A DNA stretch of 64,000 nucleotides. Source: Dryocosmus kuriphilus (taxonomy: Eukaryota > Arthropoda > Insecta > Hymenoptera > Cynipidae). The stretch spans positions 233,369,918 to 233,433,917 of the forward strand of contig CM076189.1 in the NCBI GenBank assembly GCA_038277395.1. The letters are read 5' to 3'. The number at the start of each line of letters is the position of its first letter. Position 1 is the stretch's first letter. Positions 10,364 through 22,930 of this stretch are shown piece by piece. A program made the position numbers and the translations under genes. Below the pieces are notes generated by a model, which saw only the letters and a list, made by a program, of their open reading frames with translations, was not told where the DNA came from and ran no database searches.

Positions 10364-11622
10364 ACATTCTCCTCGCGCGCTTCGCACGAAGTATGAGCGC
10401 GCTTCGCGCGAAGTATGACCGCGCGTCTGTTAGCACTCGCGCTTCGCGCTCGATACGTTATTTACGGCACTCGCGCTTCGCGCTCGATAGATTATTCACC
10501 TCGCGCTACGCGCTCGGTGTTTATGGATCGTATAAACCTTTAAATTAAAAATTACAAAAGAAATTATTTTACTTAAAGCTCTATCACCCTTAAGGAATAC
10601 ATTCTCATCATGACACTCGCGCGTCGCGCTCGATAATTACATTTTTTTACAACACATTGTAGATTGGTAAAGTTTTTTAGTGATTTTCCAAATTTTCACA
10701 ATACAGGATTTCGATTCTTAAAAGTAAAACGATGAGCCTTATAAATAAATTTTGTAGTTCTTTCCAAGATGAACAATTCTGCTTGTTAATATTTTCTCAT
10801 ATCTTGCACAGTTTTGCTGAAAAGTGGTTTTCTTTATGTTTCATAATATATTTCACGAATAACTCAAAAACTACGCGTCTGTTCAAAAAAATGATAGAAA
10901 GCAAATTTGTAGATATTTTTGAGGGGAATAAATTTATTTATTATTATTTTTCCGTATCTTCCATATTTTGGCGGGAAATTTGAAATTTTATATTTTTAAT
11001 AACGTTTTATCGATTAAAACAAAAACCGTGCATTTTATCAAAAAATAGTTAAGGCAAAATTTGTAGATATTTTTAAATTGAATAACTTCGTTCTTTGCCA
11101 TTTTTTTTTATCTTGAATATTTTGGCGGGAAACCAGAGTTTTTTAATTTTAATAGCGTTTTCTTGATTAAATCAAAAACCGTTCATTTTATCAAAAAACG
11201 GTTAAGACAAAATTTGTAGATATTTTTGAGATAGACAATTTTACTTTCTCACATTTTTTTTTGTATCTCTCATAGTTTAGCCGAAAAATGGATTTGTTGT
11301 TTTTGTGAAAACAGTTTTTGATGGATAAAACCATAACGGTTGCTCAAAAACCGCTGGTTACTAAACTGTTCCTTCCTTTTTGTGTCTTAAAGAAGTGTGC
11401 CAAAGTGCAATACAATCCGATTAGCCCTTCGAAAGTTTTCGTGGGAACAGACTCCAACGACGACGACGACAACAACGACAACTACGACGACGACAACAGA
11501 GAAACAGACACCGCCGTAAAAATCGTTTTTTCGGATTCAGGAGGTCTCAAAACGTGGAGATTTCATGAAATCCGTGAAAGTCAAATTTTGCATAAATCTA
11601 ATACCTTCTCTGATGAGAATGT
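10364..11622 (-). repeat. Dispersed palindrome-tailed repeat, copy B (inverted)
   Basis: Same repeat as copy A but on the opposite strand. The palindromic tail is at 10345-10640, the subrepeats at about 10730-11290 and the GAC/AAC microsatellite near 11455-11500. It ends GATGAGAATGT at 11622. It forms an inverted pair with copy C, only 36 bases away. Confidence 0.85.
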
Positions 11623-11658
11623 AAAAAATGCAGAAAAATAGATTTTTATAATATTATT

Positions 11659-12874
11659 ACATTCTCATCAGAGAAGGTATTAGATTTATGTAAAATTTGA
11701 CTTTCGCGGATTTCATGAAATCTCCACGTTTTGAGATCCCCAGAGTCAGAAAAAACGGTTTTTACGCGGTGTCCGTCTGTTGTCGTCGTCGTCGTCGTCG
11801 TCGTTGTCGTTGTCGTTGACGTCGTTGTCGTCTGTGGTCGCGATAACTTTCGAAGGACTAATCGGATTGGAGTGCGCCTTGGTACACTTCTTTGAGAGGT
11901 AAGAAGAAAGGACGAGTTCGTCAACCAGCGGTTTTTGACCAACGATTACGGTTTTGTCCATCAAAAACGGCTTTCACAAAATCAAAAAATCCATTTTTCG
12001 GCTAAACTATGAGAGATACAAAAAAAACGTAAGAAAGTAAAATTGTTCACCTTAAAAAAATCTACAAATTTTGTTTTAACTGTTTTTTGATAAAATGAAC
12101 GGTTCTTGTTTTAATCAAGAAAACGCTATTAAAATTCAAAAACTCTGGTTTCCTGCCAAAATATTCAAGATAGAAAAAAATGGTAAAGGACAAAGTTGTT
12201 AAATTTAAAAATATCTATAAATTTTGTTTTAACCATTTTGTGATAAAATGCACGTTTTTTTTGCTTTAATCGATAAAACGTTATTAAAAATTAAAAACTT
12301 CAAATTTTCCGCCAAACTATGTAAGATACGGAAAAATGATAATAAAGAAAGTTGTTCGCCTCAAAAAGGTCTACAAATTTTCTCTCTGTCAGTTTTTTGA
12401 GCAGACGCGTAGTTTTTGAGTTATTCGTGAAATATATCATGAAATATAAAGAAAACCACTTTTCAGCAAAACTATGCAAGATATGAGAAAATATTAACAA
12501 GCAGAATTGTTCACCTTAGAAAGAGCTACAAAATTTATTTATAAGACTCATCGTTTTACTCTTAAGAATCGAAATCCTGTATTATTAGAATTTGGAAAAT
12601 CACAAAAAAACTTTATCAATCTACAATGTGTTTTAAGAAAATGTAATTATCGAGCGCGAAGCGCGAGTGTCATGATGAGAATGTATTCCTTAAGGGCGAT
12701 AGAGCCTTGAGTAAGATATTTTCTTTTGTAATTTTTAATTTAAAGGTTTATACGAGCAATAAACACCGAGGGCGTAGCGCGAGGTGAATAATTTATCGAG
12801 CGCGAAGCGCGAGGGCCAACAGACGCGCGCCCCAGGCGCGCTCATACTTCGCGAGGAGCGCGCGATGAGAATGT
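11659..12874 (+). repeat. Dispersed palindrome-tailed repeat, copy C
   Basis: Begins ACATTCTCATC at 11659 and ends GATGAGAATGT at 12864-12874, followed by a GCCCGCGAAGCGGGC hairpin. Internal order matches copy A, with a GTCGTC microsatellite at about 11780-11830. With copy B it makes a head-to-head inverted repeat with arms of over 1.2 kb. Confidence 0.85.
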
Positions 12875-12894
12875 GCCCGCGAAGCGGGCAGATT

Positions 12895-13560
12895 TTTATG
12901 AATATTTTCCAGGTTCGTTTGCGGAAATGATTAGATTACGATAAAATGCAAAAAACTTCGTTTGCACATTTTTGCGTCTGATCCATAGTTTATGTAACAA
13001 AAGCACAAACAAGTTTTGGCAAAAAAATTGCTTTGCACTCGATCTTAGCATACAATTATTAGAATTTTCACGTTTTCTTTTTTCATTTGGTTATAGAACC
13101 CATAAAGGAAAAAGAAATTATTTGGGACTTTTTCTCGTATCCTGAATAGTTTACGTAAGAAATAAAAAAATAATTTGAAAGAAAATAAATCTTTAAAGAT
13201 TAACTTCTATTGAATGTATTAACCGATTTTTTTCATTATTATTTTTTTTCTCTTAATAATATAACGAAGTTAATGGAGCTAATTAAAATTTGATTAAATA
13301 ATATTGAACGAAACTTTAATTTCTAGCAACCGAATCTAATCTCATATGAAACTGAGTACAAATATCATTTGTCAATGACCTTCCAGTATAGATCAGTGTA
13401 CAGTCTGTTCCACAAGACAAGGTACGCGTTTTCTCGAAAAGTTTCAAAGATTTTTTTTTCTTTCTTTTTTGGCCTGACTGTACGTTTGAAGGGCTAAGGC
13501 GGAACCGCTGATTCGCTTCATTTTCGTTCGAAGTGTCAGATATTGCAAAAGATTGCGCAA
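12895..13560. other. No gene seen
   Basis: AT-rich sequence between the palindromic repeat and the Tc1-like relic. The minus-strand frame at 13316-13762 is a shadow of the relic. Confidence 0.4.
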
Positions 13561-13570
13561 TGAGTGCTGT

Positions 13571-14009
13571 ATACGCTAAACGTTTTGAGGCTGTGTTTTT
13601 GTGAACCAGTAAAAACGGACTACATCTTTCGTACTCAGCCGCTGCTAAAGTGCTTAAAAAGTCTAAGCACTTCGTGCAAACGTGGGTGAAGCGGTAAGGG
13701 ACACAAAAACAGTCGACGATCTGCCGTGAAGAGGAGAAATGCGAGCAACAGTACCGTAGCACGAGGCAGAAACCCCTGCTCTCAGAGGTTCACATGCAAA
13801 AACGCTTGGCATGGGCTACGGAAAATAATGATCGCGATTGGTCAAATGTAATTTTTTCCGACGAAGCGTCCTTTTGGGCATGGGTTCCCATAAAGCGTGC
13901 CTGGTCAGGCTGTGGTGAGCGGTTCCTCCAGCGAACTGTTAAACACCTCATAAAGGTCAATGTTTGGGAATGCTTCTCACAGCGCGGTTTTGGCTGGAAC
14001 AGACTTTAA
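13571..14009 (+). pseudogene. Tc1-like transposase relic
   Basis: From ATG 13571 the reading MSAVYAKRFEAVF, interrupted by a stop, then SYSAAAKVLKKSKHFVQTWV, matches the N-terminal helix-turn-helix of a Tc1-type transposase. After a further frame change it reads WATENNDRDWSNVIFSDEASFW, which is the segment holding the first catalytic Asp (SDE). The second and third catalytic regions are missing, and the protein is about 40% of the usual ~340 residues. Stops, frame changes and an internal deletion make it non-functional. Confidence 0.75.
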
Positions 14010-14171
14010 ATGACTTTGAAATCGATTATTATCTCTTCGGGCAGCCAACCGGCAAGAGGCCTCGTGTGGATGGCCAAGGGCAGCGACGAGTTTAACATTG
14101 TCACAGCGCATCAGGAGTACTACTCTGTGTTCAAAAGTGGGGGTAGGGTACCTCAGGTAGCCAGCAACGAA

Positions 14172-15135
14172 TTTATCATCGCCCTGAGCTGAATACCCCC
14201 ACCACTGCGTCCAGTGCGCTTCCCCTCACAAACTGTTGTCGAGAAAATTTGGCCTCCAGCGTTATACCTGAGGTCTTGTATCCATTATATGTGATTCTTT
14301 TGTACTCAATCATACACAAATATATTAATGACCTAATTTGGCTAATATCTTGCATTTACAGTCATTGCAGTGGTGTGCAAAGTGATTCGAACCGAACTGA
14401 CACTCAATTTCAGGCGCGTCAAAAAATTGTAGAATCAGCCGTTATTGAAATCCTTAAAGATTTCAGAATTTTATAAAAACTTCATAAACTAGTCAATGAT
14501 CAATTTACTATCATCTTAAACTGAAAACCTCGATAGTCAGTTTTAAGATTCGAATCGTTTTTAAATTTAAATATTAGTATTTACAACAGAATTTACAATA
14601 CTAAATTACAATGGTATACAAAAGTTTTAAATTTACAGCTATTAAAAGTTGCAGTATAATTTCACTTTTAAAACTTTCAGAATAGTAAAATTGCAAATTG
14701 GAAACCTTCAAGATTTAATAAATTCAAATTCGAAGCCTTCGAAATTAAAGAATATACAAATGAGAAACATTTAAAGCTTTAAACTTTCAAATGCTATGAA
14801 AAATAAAAAAAATTTATTTTCAAGCCTGCAAACTTAAATAATTTCATTACTGTAATTTCTAATCTTTGAATTTGCGTAACTGTGCGATTGGGAACGCTTT
14901 CTATTATTTACAAATTATTCAACTATTAAGACTCTCAATTTGAAATAAAATAATTTTACAATGTGGAAGTATTCACTAATAACCTAATAAACTAAGCTTA
15001 GTGTAAACTATAATTACAATATCCAGTTTGACAGGAATTTAAGCTTTTTAGATCTTATTTAAGTGATTTTCTCGGCAATACCCTGCGAGGGGAAGTGTAC
15101 TGGACGCAGTGGTGGGGTTATGCAACTCAGGTATC
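14172..15135. repeat. Element-like segment with ~70-bp inverted ends
   Basis: The region 14172-14245 is matched in inverted form at about 15062-15135. Shared blocks in the right-hand orientation include TTTTCTCG, GAGGGGAAG, CTGGACGCAGTGGTGGGG and CTCAGG. The 800 bases between are AT-rich, with no clear coding. It may be a MITE-like element or two inverted remnants of one repeat. No target duplication was identified. Confidence 0.55.
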
Positions 15136-16420
15136 CGGTGGCGAGTTAATCTATGCTCGTGGTCGCAACTCAGGAGGAAAAGGAGGGGGCCGCCTGGCTT
15201 GCAGGTGAAATTCCCCAGTCGGCATGTAAGCTTTCGAAAAAATCGTAATCTTTCTGAAACATTCAGAAAGATTTTAAATGAAAGATTACAGTTGAAATGT
15301 TACTGAAACGTTGCTGCAAGATTTCTTGTGCAATGTTACATGTGAAGCGGTCGTGAAATATTGCGAAAGATTTCAAAAGTAAGATAACGTTTCGTTGCAA
15401 TTGAAACTTTTTAATATCAAGGTTTCTTTAAGTAAAAAGTGAAAAACTAAGCTTTATTTCTGGCTCAAACAAAATTTCAAAAAGGTATCAATTAAACACC
15501 CTCCAATAGGACAACACTTTTCTAGTGAGCAGTTTACTTGAAAAATTAACCTAAATATTCATATTTCAAAATGAAGGCATTCACTATTATACTGGCGTTT
15601 CCCCTTGTAAATCTTTCAAAATTACTGAGAAAGAGCAGAAAATACTGATTGGCTAATTCTGTATGGGTTTCAAACGTTATTTCAATGATAGTTTTCTAAA
15701 ACAATGAATTTTATTTATTATTCATTATTATTTTTATTAAGGAAACAATATTTTTATTTTTTTTATTCATTACCGTTTCACTGTGTTTGTCAATGTTGAA
15801 AGACACCTAACATTTGGTTTGGAAAATATTTTCGAAGGTGATGACTGATTGTTTTACCTTAATTTTGTTCTCAATATTTACAAGCAAATTATTTCACCTG
15901 TTCATTTTTAACACACCAGCAACACCGGAAATGAAACGATTACAAAGTGTACGAAGCAGTCAGGTGAAGATACTTCGAATAACGCGCTCAAAAAGAAGTG
16001 ATTCTAAAGCGATTTCACTTTTAATACATTCTTAAGGTTTCTGTAATTGCTTCAATCAAATACATTTCGAAAATTAGATATCGTTCAAAATCACTGTTTT
16101 AACTTCGATTTCATAAAGTATTTTGGTTGTACTGATAACTTTTGACTGAGCGGAATCTTTTGCATCGTAGATGTTTTTAGTGCCATAAAACCTATTTTAA
16201 CAATAATTTTGTCCAACAAACTTATCCTGAAATTGTGATACCAATAGGTTGATTTTTGTAGGTTGTAGATGTTTGTTAATCATAAAAAATACATATGTGC
16301 AAAAATAATTTTTTGGCGATTTCATATTAATTCCAAAGGATTTCGTGCTGATTTAGTTTCATTGAAAACAAATTTAGACTTTCTGATAATAGTTTCATAT
16401 TATATTACATTTCTTGAATA
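15136..16420. other. No gene seen
   Basis: AT-rich. The part at 15230-15420 repeats loose variants of 'GAAAGATT' and 'TTTCGTTGCAA', but no clear unit. A 73-codon frame at 15814-16035 has no recognisable motif. Confidence 0.4.
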
Positions 16421-17726
16421 TACGAGGTGCGTTCAAAAAGTAAGGTGACTTTTAATTTTTACGAAAAAATATTTACTTATTCATTAATTATTATGCTGTC
16501 CCCTTCAAAGTAACCCCCCTCAGATATAACACACTTGTGCTAACGCTTTTTCCAATCCTCGAAGCACTTCTGATAAGACTTTTTGGTATAGCCTTGAGTT
16601 CTTCCAACGATGCATTCTTTATCTCCTCAATCGTTGCAAATCTCCGTCCTTTCATGGGTCACTTCAGTTTCGGGAACAGGAAAAAGGCGCAGGGGGCAAA
16701 ATCCGATGAATATGGTGGCTGAGGCATGATTGTGGTTTTGTTGTTGGCCAAAAAGTCAACGCACAAGCAACGATGAGTGAGCAGGTGCATTGTCGTGATG
16801 CAAAAGCCATGAATTGTTTTTCCACAATTCCGGACGTTTTTGTCGTATTGCTTCTCGCAAACAGCGCATAACTTCAAGGTACTCCTTACCTTGTGGTAAG
16901 AACTCTTGATGTACTACGCCATAGTAATCGAAGAAAACAGTGTGCAAAACCTTGACATTTGATTAAACTTGACGTGCTTTTTTCGGTCTTGGCTCTTCCG
17001 CGGTCTTCCATTAGGACGATTGGGCTTTGGTTTCGACGTCATAACCGTATAACCATGAATCGCCACCAGTTATAACCCTTTTGAGCATATCAGGATCATT
17101 ATTAACGTCATTTAACAGCTCTTGAGCGATGCTCATTTGACGGTTCTTTTGGTCAAAATTAAGCAGTTTCGGAACAAATTTCGCTGCCACACGTTTCATG
17201 CCCAAAACATCGGAAAAATTGCATGGCACGAGCCAACAGAGATGCCGACGTCTTCAGCAGCTTCTCTAACAGTGATTGGACGATTCCCCAACACCATATT
17301 CTTCACTTCTTCAACGCTTTCATCATTTATTGACGTGGTGGGGCGTCCAGAGCGAGATTCGTCATTGGTGTCTTCCCGGCCTTCTTGGAAGAGCTTGTAC
17401 CACTTATAAACATTTTTTTCTCAAAGTAGACTCATCGTATGCCACTGTCAACATTTCAAGTGTTTTGGAGCCCTTAGTTCCATTTTTTACACAAAATTTG
17501 ATGCAAGATCTCTGATCCATTTTTTTCGACAGCAGAAAATCGAAGATCACACTAAACACTTCTAACCTTTACGCCTCTCACAAACAAACTAAAAATGCTA
17601 TACACTTGAAACTGTGCACATATGTTCTGGACAAGTGTATCAACATAAAATAAAAAAAATTGAAGATCGAATGCACGTGGCTCGCGAAATTTAAAAAGTC
17701 ACCTTACTTTTTGAACACACCTCGTA
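16421..17726 (-). mobile_element. Full-length mariner element (inactive)
   Basis: TIRs starting CGAGGTGCGTTCAAAAAG (16423) and CGAGGTGTGTTCAAAAAG (complement, ending 17724) flank a degenerate transposase. TA dinucleotides directly outside (16421-16422, 17725-17726) are the expected target duplication. The 1302-bp length is typical of mariner. Confidence 0.93.
16477..17520 (-). pseudogene. mariner transposase pseudogene
   Basis: Reading from ATG 17520 to TAA 16477 spans about 348 codons, the normal mariner length, but several frame changes and stops intervene. The N-terminal MDQRSCIKFCVKNG and SGRPTTSINDES segments identify the DNA-binding half. The first catalytic block is altered to TGGDSW, where mariners have TGDESW. 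The second (HHDNAPAHS) and third (YSSDFAPC) acid-bearing blocks are present in other frames. It cannot make an active transposase. Confidence 0.9.
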
Positions 17727-17739
17727 TACCATAATGGGC

Positions 17740-18650
17740 TAAGCTTTTGATTTATACGAGGCGTAAGGATCGTTGAATGCAAGTGAGACCCCTAATAAAT
17801 GGCACATAAGAGTCTCTATTTCGCAATCATGCATATGCGAGTGGTATGAATTTGGCCCAACTGATAAGAAAGGTTTTCCAGGTGTCTCTCGCCGATTTTA
17901 ATGATCTTGATATATGTTGTAGAGGACTCAAAACGAAGTGACACGCATTTTTTTTATCTGCGGAAAAACACTTTAAGGGGGTGAAACAGCCCCTCAAAGA
18001 TAGGGGTCTCAAGTGTCGATTGTATAGTTTTGTGTATAAAAACCAAATTGATTTCGATCAAACCTACTGGAAATGTTTCCTCGTGATGAAAGATGAATAA
18101 CGTAATTTTTTCAAAAAAAAAATAAAAAAAGTATGGGGTTAAACCACCCCTACATATTTTTAAAGTTCTACCGAAAAATGCTAAATTCGTAGGGAAAAAT
18201 TTTAAAATATATATTTTGCACCTCAGACAAAAATAAAGTTGACATGCTTCGCCAAAAAAATTAAAAGAAACAATTAATCGAGGTAGGTACCCCTAAACAC
18301 TTTTTATTTTGTGTCCATGATAATACATGCTTTCCATACACGAAACAATTTAAGAAAATAGTTTCTTAACGAAGGAAGTAAAATAGAGTCCATCGAACAT
18401 GAATAAAAAAATTGCGCGGGGGTAAACCACCCCCTAGTTATGTATAAAATGGTATAATAAGTCTAAAATCGAGAAAAAAAAATCTGGAGAAAATACGTGT
18501 TGCACACAAAAGACAGGCTAAAGGTATTTATGTATTTTTAAGAAGAAAAGAGCATTGAGGAGAGTAACTACCCCTAAACTATTTCTATACATAAAATCAT
18601 TAAAATCATTAAAAAGTATACATATTTTATAGACAAAAATAATGCATTCA
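17740..18650. repeat. Degenerate tandem array, ~140-150 bp unit
   Basis: A 'GGGGT(A/T)AACCACCCCT'-like semi-palindrome recurs near 17979, 18133, 18280, 18418 and 18555. Between occurrences, similar AT-rich text with 'GAAAAATTTTAAAA' and 'TTCGTCAAAAA'-type phrases is repeated. Units are strongly diverged. No coding signal. Confidence 0.55.
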
Positions 18651-18767
18651 GGTCAAATTGATAATCTTTCGAATTCTAGATAGTATTATATATCGAAGAT
18701 TTACTCTTCAAACTTTGAACAATAATGATATTCGTCAAAAAACTGTTTAAAACATAAATGATTTCTT

Positions 18768-20377
18768 ACCCCATGAACATCGAATTACAGCGATATTCGT
18801 GCAACCTAGTATGTCACAATGTGTTTTACAAGAATCACCGAAGCTAAATTCCACTGGATTTTCGAATTTACCTGGTTTTTCTGAAATATATCCACTTTTG
18901 TACAATGAATATTTAAAAGGTTAATATATCTTGGTGAGGTTAATTGATTATGCAACAAAGACTGAAGCTTAATAATATTATTCCTGATATGTAAATTGAT
19001 ATCGCAATTCATCAAAATAACAGAATTGGAAAAGTGACGCACATAATTTTTCCAAACTCTAAACCCAAATACATCTAAAGGTTGAATTTGTCCTGTTGTT
19101 CCTGTTGGAATAATTTTAAAATTTACAATTTTGTCGGAGGTTGTTGCTTCTTCTACTACAGTTCGGCAATGACCAGTCCATGAATCAAGGAGTAAAACGC
19201 TATTTGGTCCTACATTTGGAAAATAAATTTCCTCCTACCAAGTCTTGAAGCGATCTGCAAATAATAAAACCAATTATCATTGCTTTCATACAATTTTTAA
19301 TCGAAGTAGATAATGTAATGTTACCTGAGGTAAGATTTCCCGATTTTGAGGCATCTACGTACATATTATTATTTGGCCTAAATAGTGTCCTATCTATAAT
19401 TGGTCCAAGCTTTCCGCTCGGTTCTTTTAGGACTAGAAATAGAAAGAAGTTTCCCGTCAGCAGATATTAGTGGTTGAATAGTGTAACTGTGGGTCGTGGA
19501 CGAAATATACTGGACAACACATTCCACCTTTTTTTCTCCTTCAACAGCCAAAGTTCTCCCGGAATGAATTTCCAATTTAAAACCACTTTGATCCATATTA
19601 TTAACATTCTGTACTCCAACATTTGCTATCTCTTGCTTCACACTGGCTACAAATTCATCTGCCTTCATTTTTAACTCATCGATGTTTTCCAAAATCTTTC
19701 TGGTAAAAAACTTGTTTATTTTTCTGGAAGCTATTCTGTGTTTGTTTCCAAATTTGGCAAACCATGCTCGAGAAGCGCGGAAGCGAAAATTTTCATGGCT
19801 AACCTCTTTTTGTGCTTGCAATGGCCATCTGCGTACGTCTTTATCGTGAACAATTAGCCTGTTATCAACTGCTTTTTTGAAATTTTCTAATGTAATGTCA
19901 CATATCCTAGCAACTTTTTCTCTATAAGTACGCCTTTATGAAGAGTATGGGCACAACGTCTTAATTGTTTTACTGAAAGCACTTTTCTGATTTTTTGCTG
20001 TACACTCTCAAGACTTAAATTTTTCTTCTTTCCACTTCTCCAGTATTCGACCGCTCTTAATTCATAGTCGCATGATATTTCTTCCTCATCTTTTGTGCAT
20101 CTATCCGTAGGTGAAAAGGTAGATCAGGAATATGGTGTTAAACATCATCCCCTATGACTTCTGCATTTGAATTTTTAAAAGGTTCTTGAAAATCCAAGGA
20201 CTCTTCAATCATCATCTCTAGCCCGTTAAATTCTTCCATGACATTCAAAAAAATTGCTTCAAACTGTTCCTTTAATTCAACGTCCTGAACATTTATCGGA
20301 GTTTCTTCTATATTTAATGTTTGAAATGTAGCAAGCAGTAAATTTATAATATTCAAAGGATTCAACTTCAGTTTCAA
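18768..20377 (-). pseudogene. pogo/jerky-type (DDE_1) transposase gene relic
   Basis: The minus strand carries, in order: an N-terminal acidic segment (20377-20138); a DNA-binding part with AVEYWRSGKKKNLSLESVQQK; KAVDNRLIVHDKDVRRWPLQ; the CENP-B-like segment FRFRASRAWFAKFGNKHRIASRK; the first Asp block NMDQSGFKLEIHSGRT (19390-19821 frame); the second, LLLDSWTGHC (about 19190); and the third, IQPLDVFGFRVWKNYVRHF (about 19070). A Cys-rich C-terminal part follows to a GTAAGA donor near 18768. A probable GT-AG intron of about 65 bases lies at 19256-19322. At least two frame changes (near 19930 and 18930) break it. The family is multicopy in insects. Which element supplied the TIRs is not visible. 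Confidence 0.75.
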
Positions 20378-20379
20378 AC

Positions 20380-20865
20380 CTGTAGAAAGATTGGTGAATA
20401 TTTGAAGACGGTGAATATTAAAATATAATTGAAAAATCTAAGTTAAATTAAGACGTATACATTTGGACACGTTTAAACAATTTTTATATTTTTTAAAGAT
20501 TTGACCACATCAGGAGACAACTGAAAAAATTTCAACAAAAAATCCCAATTTTTCCTGGTTAAACATATATTATCGGTTTTTCACAGCCATGGCTAATGAT
20601 TGTAAACTCTTCGGAAAAAACGAAGAAATTGTTGAAAATTCAGTATCAGAAAAGCATTAACTTGCAAAAGAAATTGTCTATTTAATTTTCTATTTCAAAA
20701 GTATTTTTATGACATTAAATTTAATTTTAATGTAGATAAAAGCGGTTAGTTTTTTTGTCACAACGAAAAGAAAAAGTTTAAATCGTCCAAAGATTACTTT
20801 ATACTAGAGTGTTAAGTAAATAATTGTGAATAAAAATGTTCTCCGAGCATCTACATATTTTTAAA
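20380..20865. other. No gene seen
   Basis: AT-rich flank between the pogo-type relic and repeat copy D. Confidence 0.4.
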
Positions 20866-22008
20866 TTTTCATCAGAGGAGGTCTTAGATGTATGTAAAAT
20901 TTACCCCCCCCCCCCCCCCCCCCCCGTTTTATTCAACTCACCACGTTTTGAGACCCCCTGAGTGAGAAAAAACTGTTTTTTTACGACGGTGTCTGTCTGT
21001 CTGTTATTGCTGTTCTTGTTGTCGTCGTCATTGTCGGCGCCTGTTCCCACGATAACTTTCGAAGGATTATTCGGATTAGATTGCGCTTTGTTATGCTGCT
21101 TTAAGGCGTAAAAAGTAAGAACGAGTTCGTTAACCAGCGACTTTTGACCAGTGGTTATGTTTTTATCCATCAAAAACGGTTTTTACAAAATCAAAAAATC
21201 CATTTTCCGGCTAAAATATGCGAGATACAAAAACAACAGTAGAAAGTAAAATTGTTCATCTTAAGAAAATCTACAAATTTTATTTTAACTATTTTTTGAT
21301 AAAATGCAAGGTTTTTGTTTTAATCGAGAAAACGTTATTAATAATCAAAAATTCAAATTTTCCGCCAAACTATGCAAGATAAGAAAAAATGATAATAAAG
21401 AAAGTTGTTCAGCTCATAAAGATCTACAAATTTATTCTCCATCATTTTTTTGAGCAGACACGTAGTTTTTGAGTTATTCGTGAAATATGTTATGAAATAT
21501 AAAGAAAACCACTTTTCAGCAAAACTATGCAACATATGAGAAAATATTAACAAGCAGAATTGTTCACCTTGGAAAGAGTTACAAAATTTATTTATAAGAC
21601 TCATCGTTTTACTTTTAAGAATAGAAATTCTGCATTGTGAAAATTGGAAAATCACAAAAGAACTTTACCAATCTACAATGTGTTTAAAAAAAAAACGTAA
21701 TTGTCGAGCGCAAAGCGCGAGTGTCACGATGAGAATGTATTCCTTAAGGTCGATAGAGCCTTAAAGTAAAATAATTTCTTTCGTAATTTTTAATAAAAAA
21801 TTCAAATTTAATAATCTCATTAAAAGTAGGTGTTTTGAAATTTTAAAACCCACGTAACGAATACCAAGCACGAAGTGCAAGGACCAAAAGCATCCGAGCG
21901 CGAAGCGCGAGGTATAAATATATCGGAGCGCGAAGCGCGGCGATCACCAGACAGTGCGCCCTAGGTGCGCTCATACTTCGCGCGAAGCGCGGCTGGCGAC
22001 GAGAATGT
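20866..22008 (+). repeat. Dispersed palindrome-tailed repeat, copy D
   Basis: Same order as copy A, but the microsatellite is shorter (about 21005-21035) and a run of about 22 C residues interrupts the 5' block (20904-20925). The tail palindromes differ (about 21700-22020) and the element ends with GAGAATGT at 22008, followed by a GCCCGCGAAGTGGGC hairpin. This is the most diverged near-complete copy. Confidence 0.8.
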
Positions 22009-22077
22009 GCCCGCGAAGTGGGCAGATTTTTTTTTTTCTCTAAAACAGAAAAATTAAAAAATAAACATTCAGAGAGA

Positions 22078-22930
22078 TTTAATATTGTTAAAATTAAAAA
22101 ATAATGCGTTCGACTGAACCGATCCGTATGCTACTTTGAAAAACATTTTATTTTACAATTATTTAATAAACAACACAACGGCATACGTGATACGATCGTT
22201 GAATCAAGTTACGATGTCATTCAGGGATATTTAATATTGTTAAAATTAAAAAATAATGCATTTGGCCGAACCGATCCCTATGCTCCTTTGAAAAACATTT
22301 TATTTTACAAATATTTAATGAAAAAAACGGCATACATGATACGATGGTTGAAAAATCGGCTTAAATTTTTACAACTTTTATATTATTTTTTTAGGTCCGG
22401 TCCTACGGAATTTTTTGTCGCAAATTTTTTGTAAATTGTTATTTGAAGATATAAACTTTACTTTGCACTACTTTTTTTATATAGTACTATCATCTAAAAA
22501 ATTCAAAATTTCTTACACAAGTTTTGTAGGTAAAAAAATACTTGGACCCTGTATATCGGTATGCCCTTTGGTATTCATGTATTAGATGATAAAAATTTTC
22601 AAATTTCTGAAGGGCATACATGATACTTTCATTGAAAAATTCTCTTTTTTTTTACAAGTTCAAGGGTTGATAAGACCCCTTCGGATCCGCCCGACACGTA
22701 TGCTTATGACTTTTCGCCGCATTTGTTTTTCGTCAATTAGCATTTAATAAACTTGACATACGTGATACTATCGTTAAAAATATCCATTTTTAATACAAAA
22801 GTTAACAACATTTCCGAGGTGGTGTCCCGCCAGCAAGCTCTAATTTTGCACTTTTCACAGTTAGTACATGCCTAATAGTAAAATCTCCGAAGAGCATACA
22901 TGATACGATCATCACGAATTTTTGTAGATC
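22078..22930 (+). repeat. Degenerate satellite-like array, ~145-155 bp unit
   Basis: Two clear units start at 22078 and 22230 (period 152) with TTTAATATTGTTAAAATTAA. The motif GCATACRTGATACGATCRTT then recurs near 22174, 22330, 22613, 22753 and 22897, i.e. at about 140-155 or twice that. The later units are much diverged. No coding. Confidence 0.65.
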
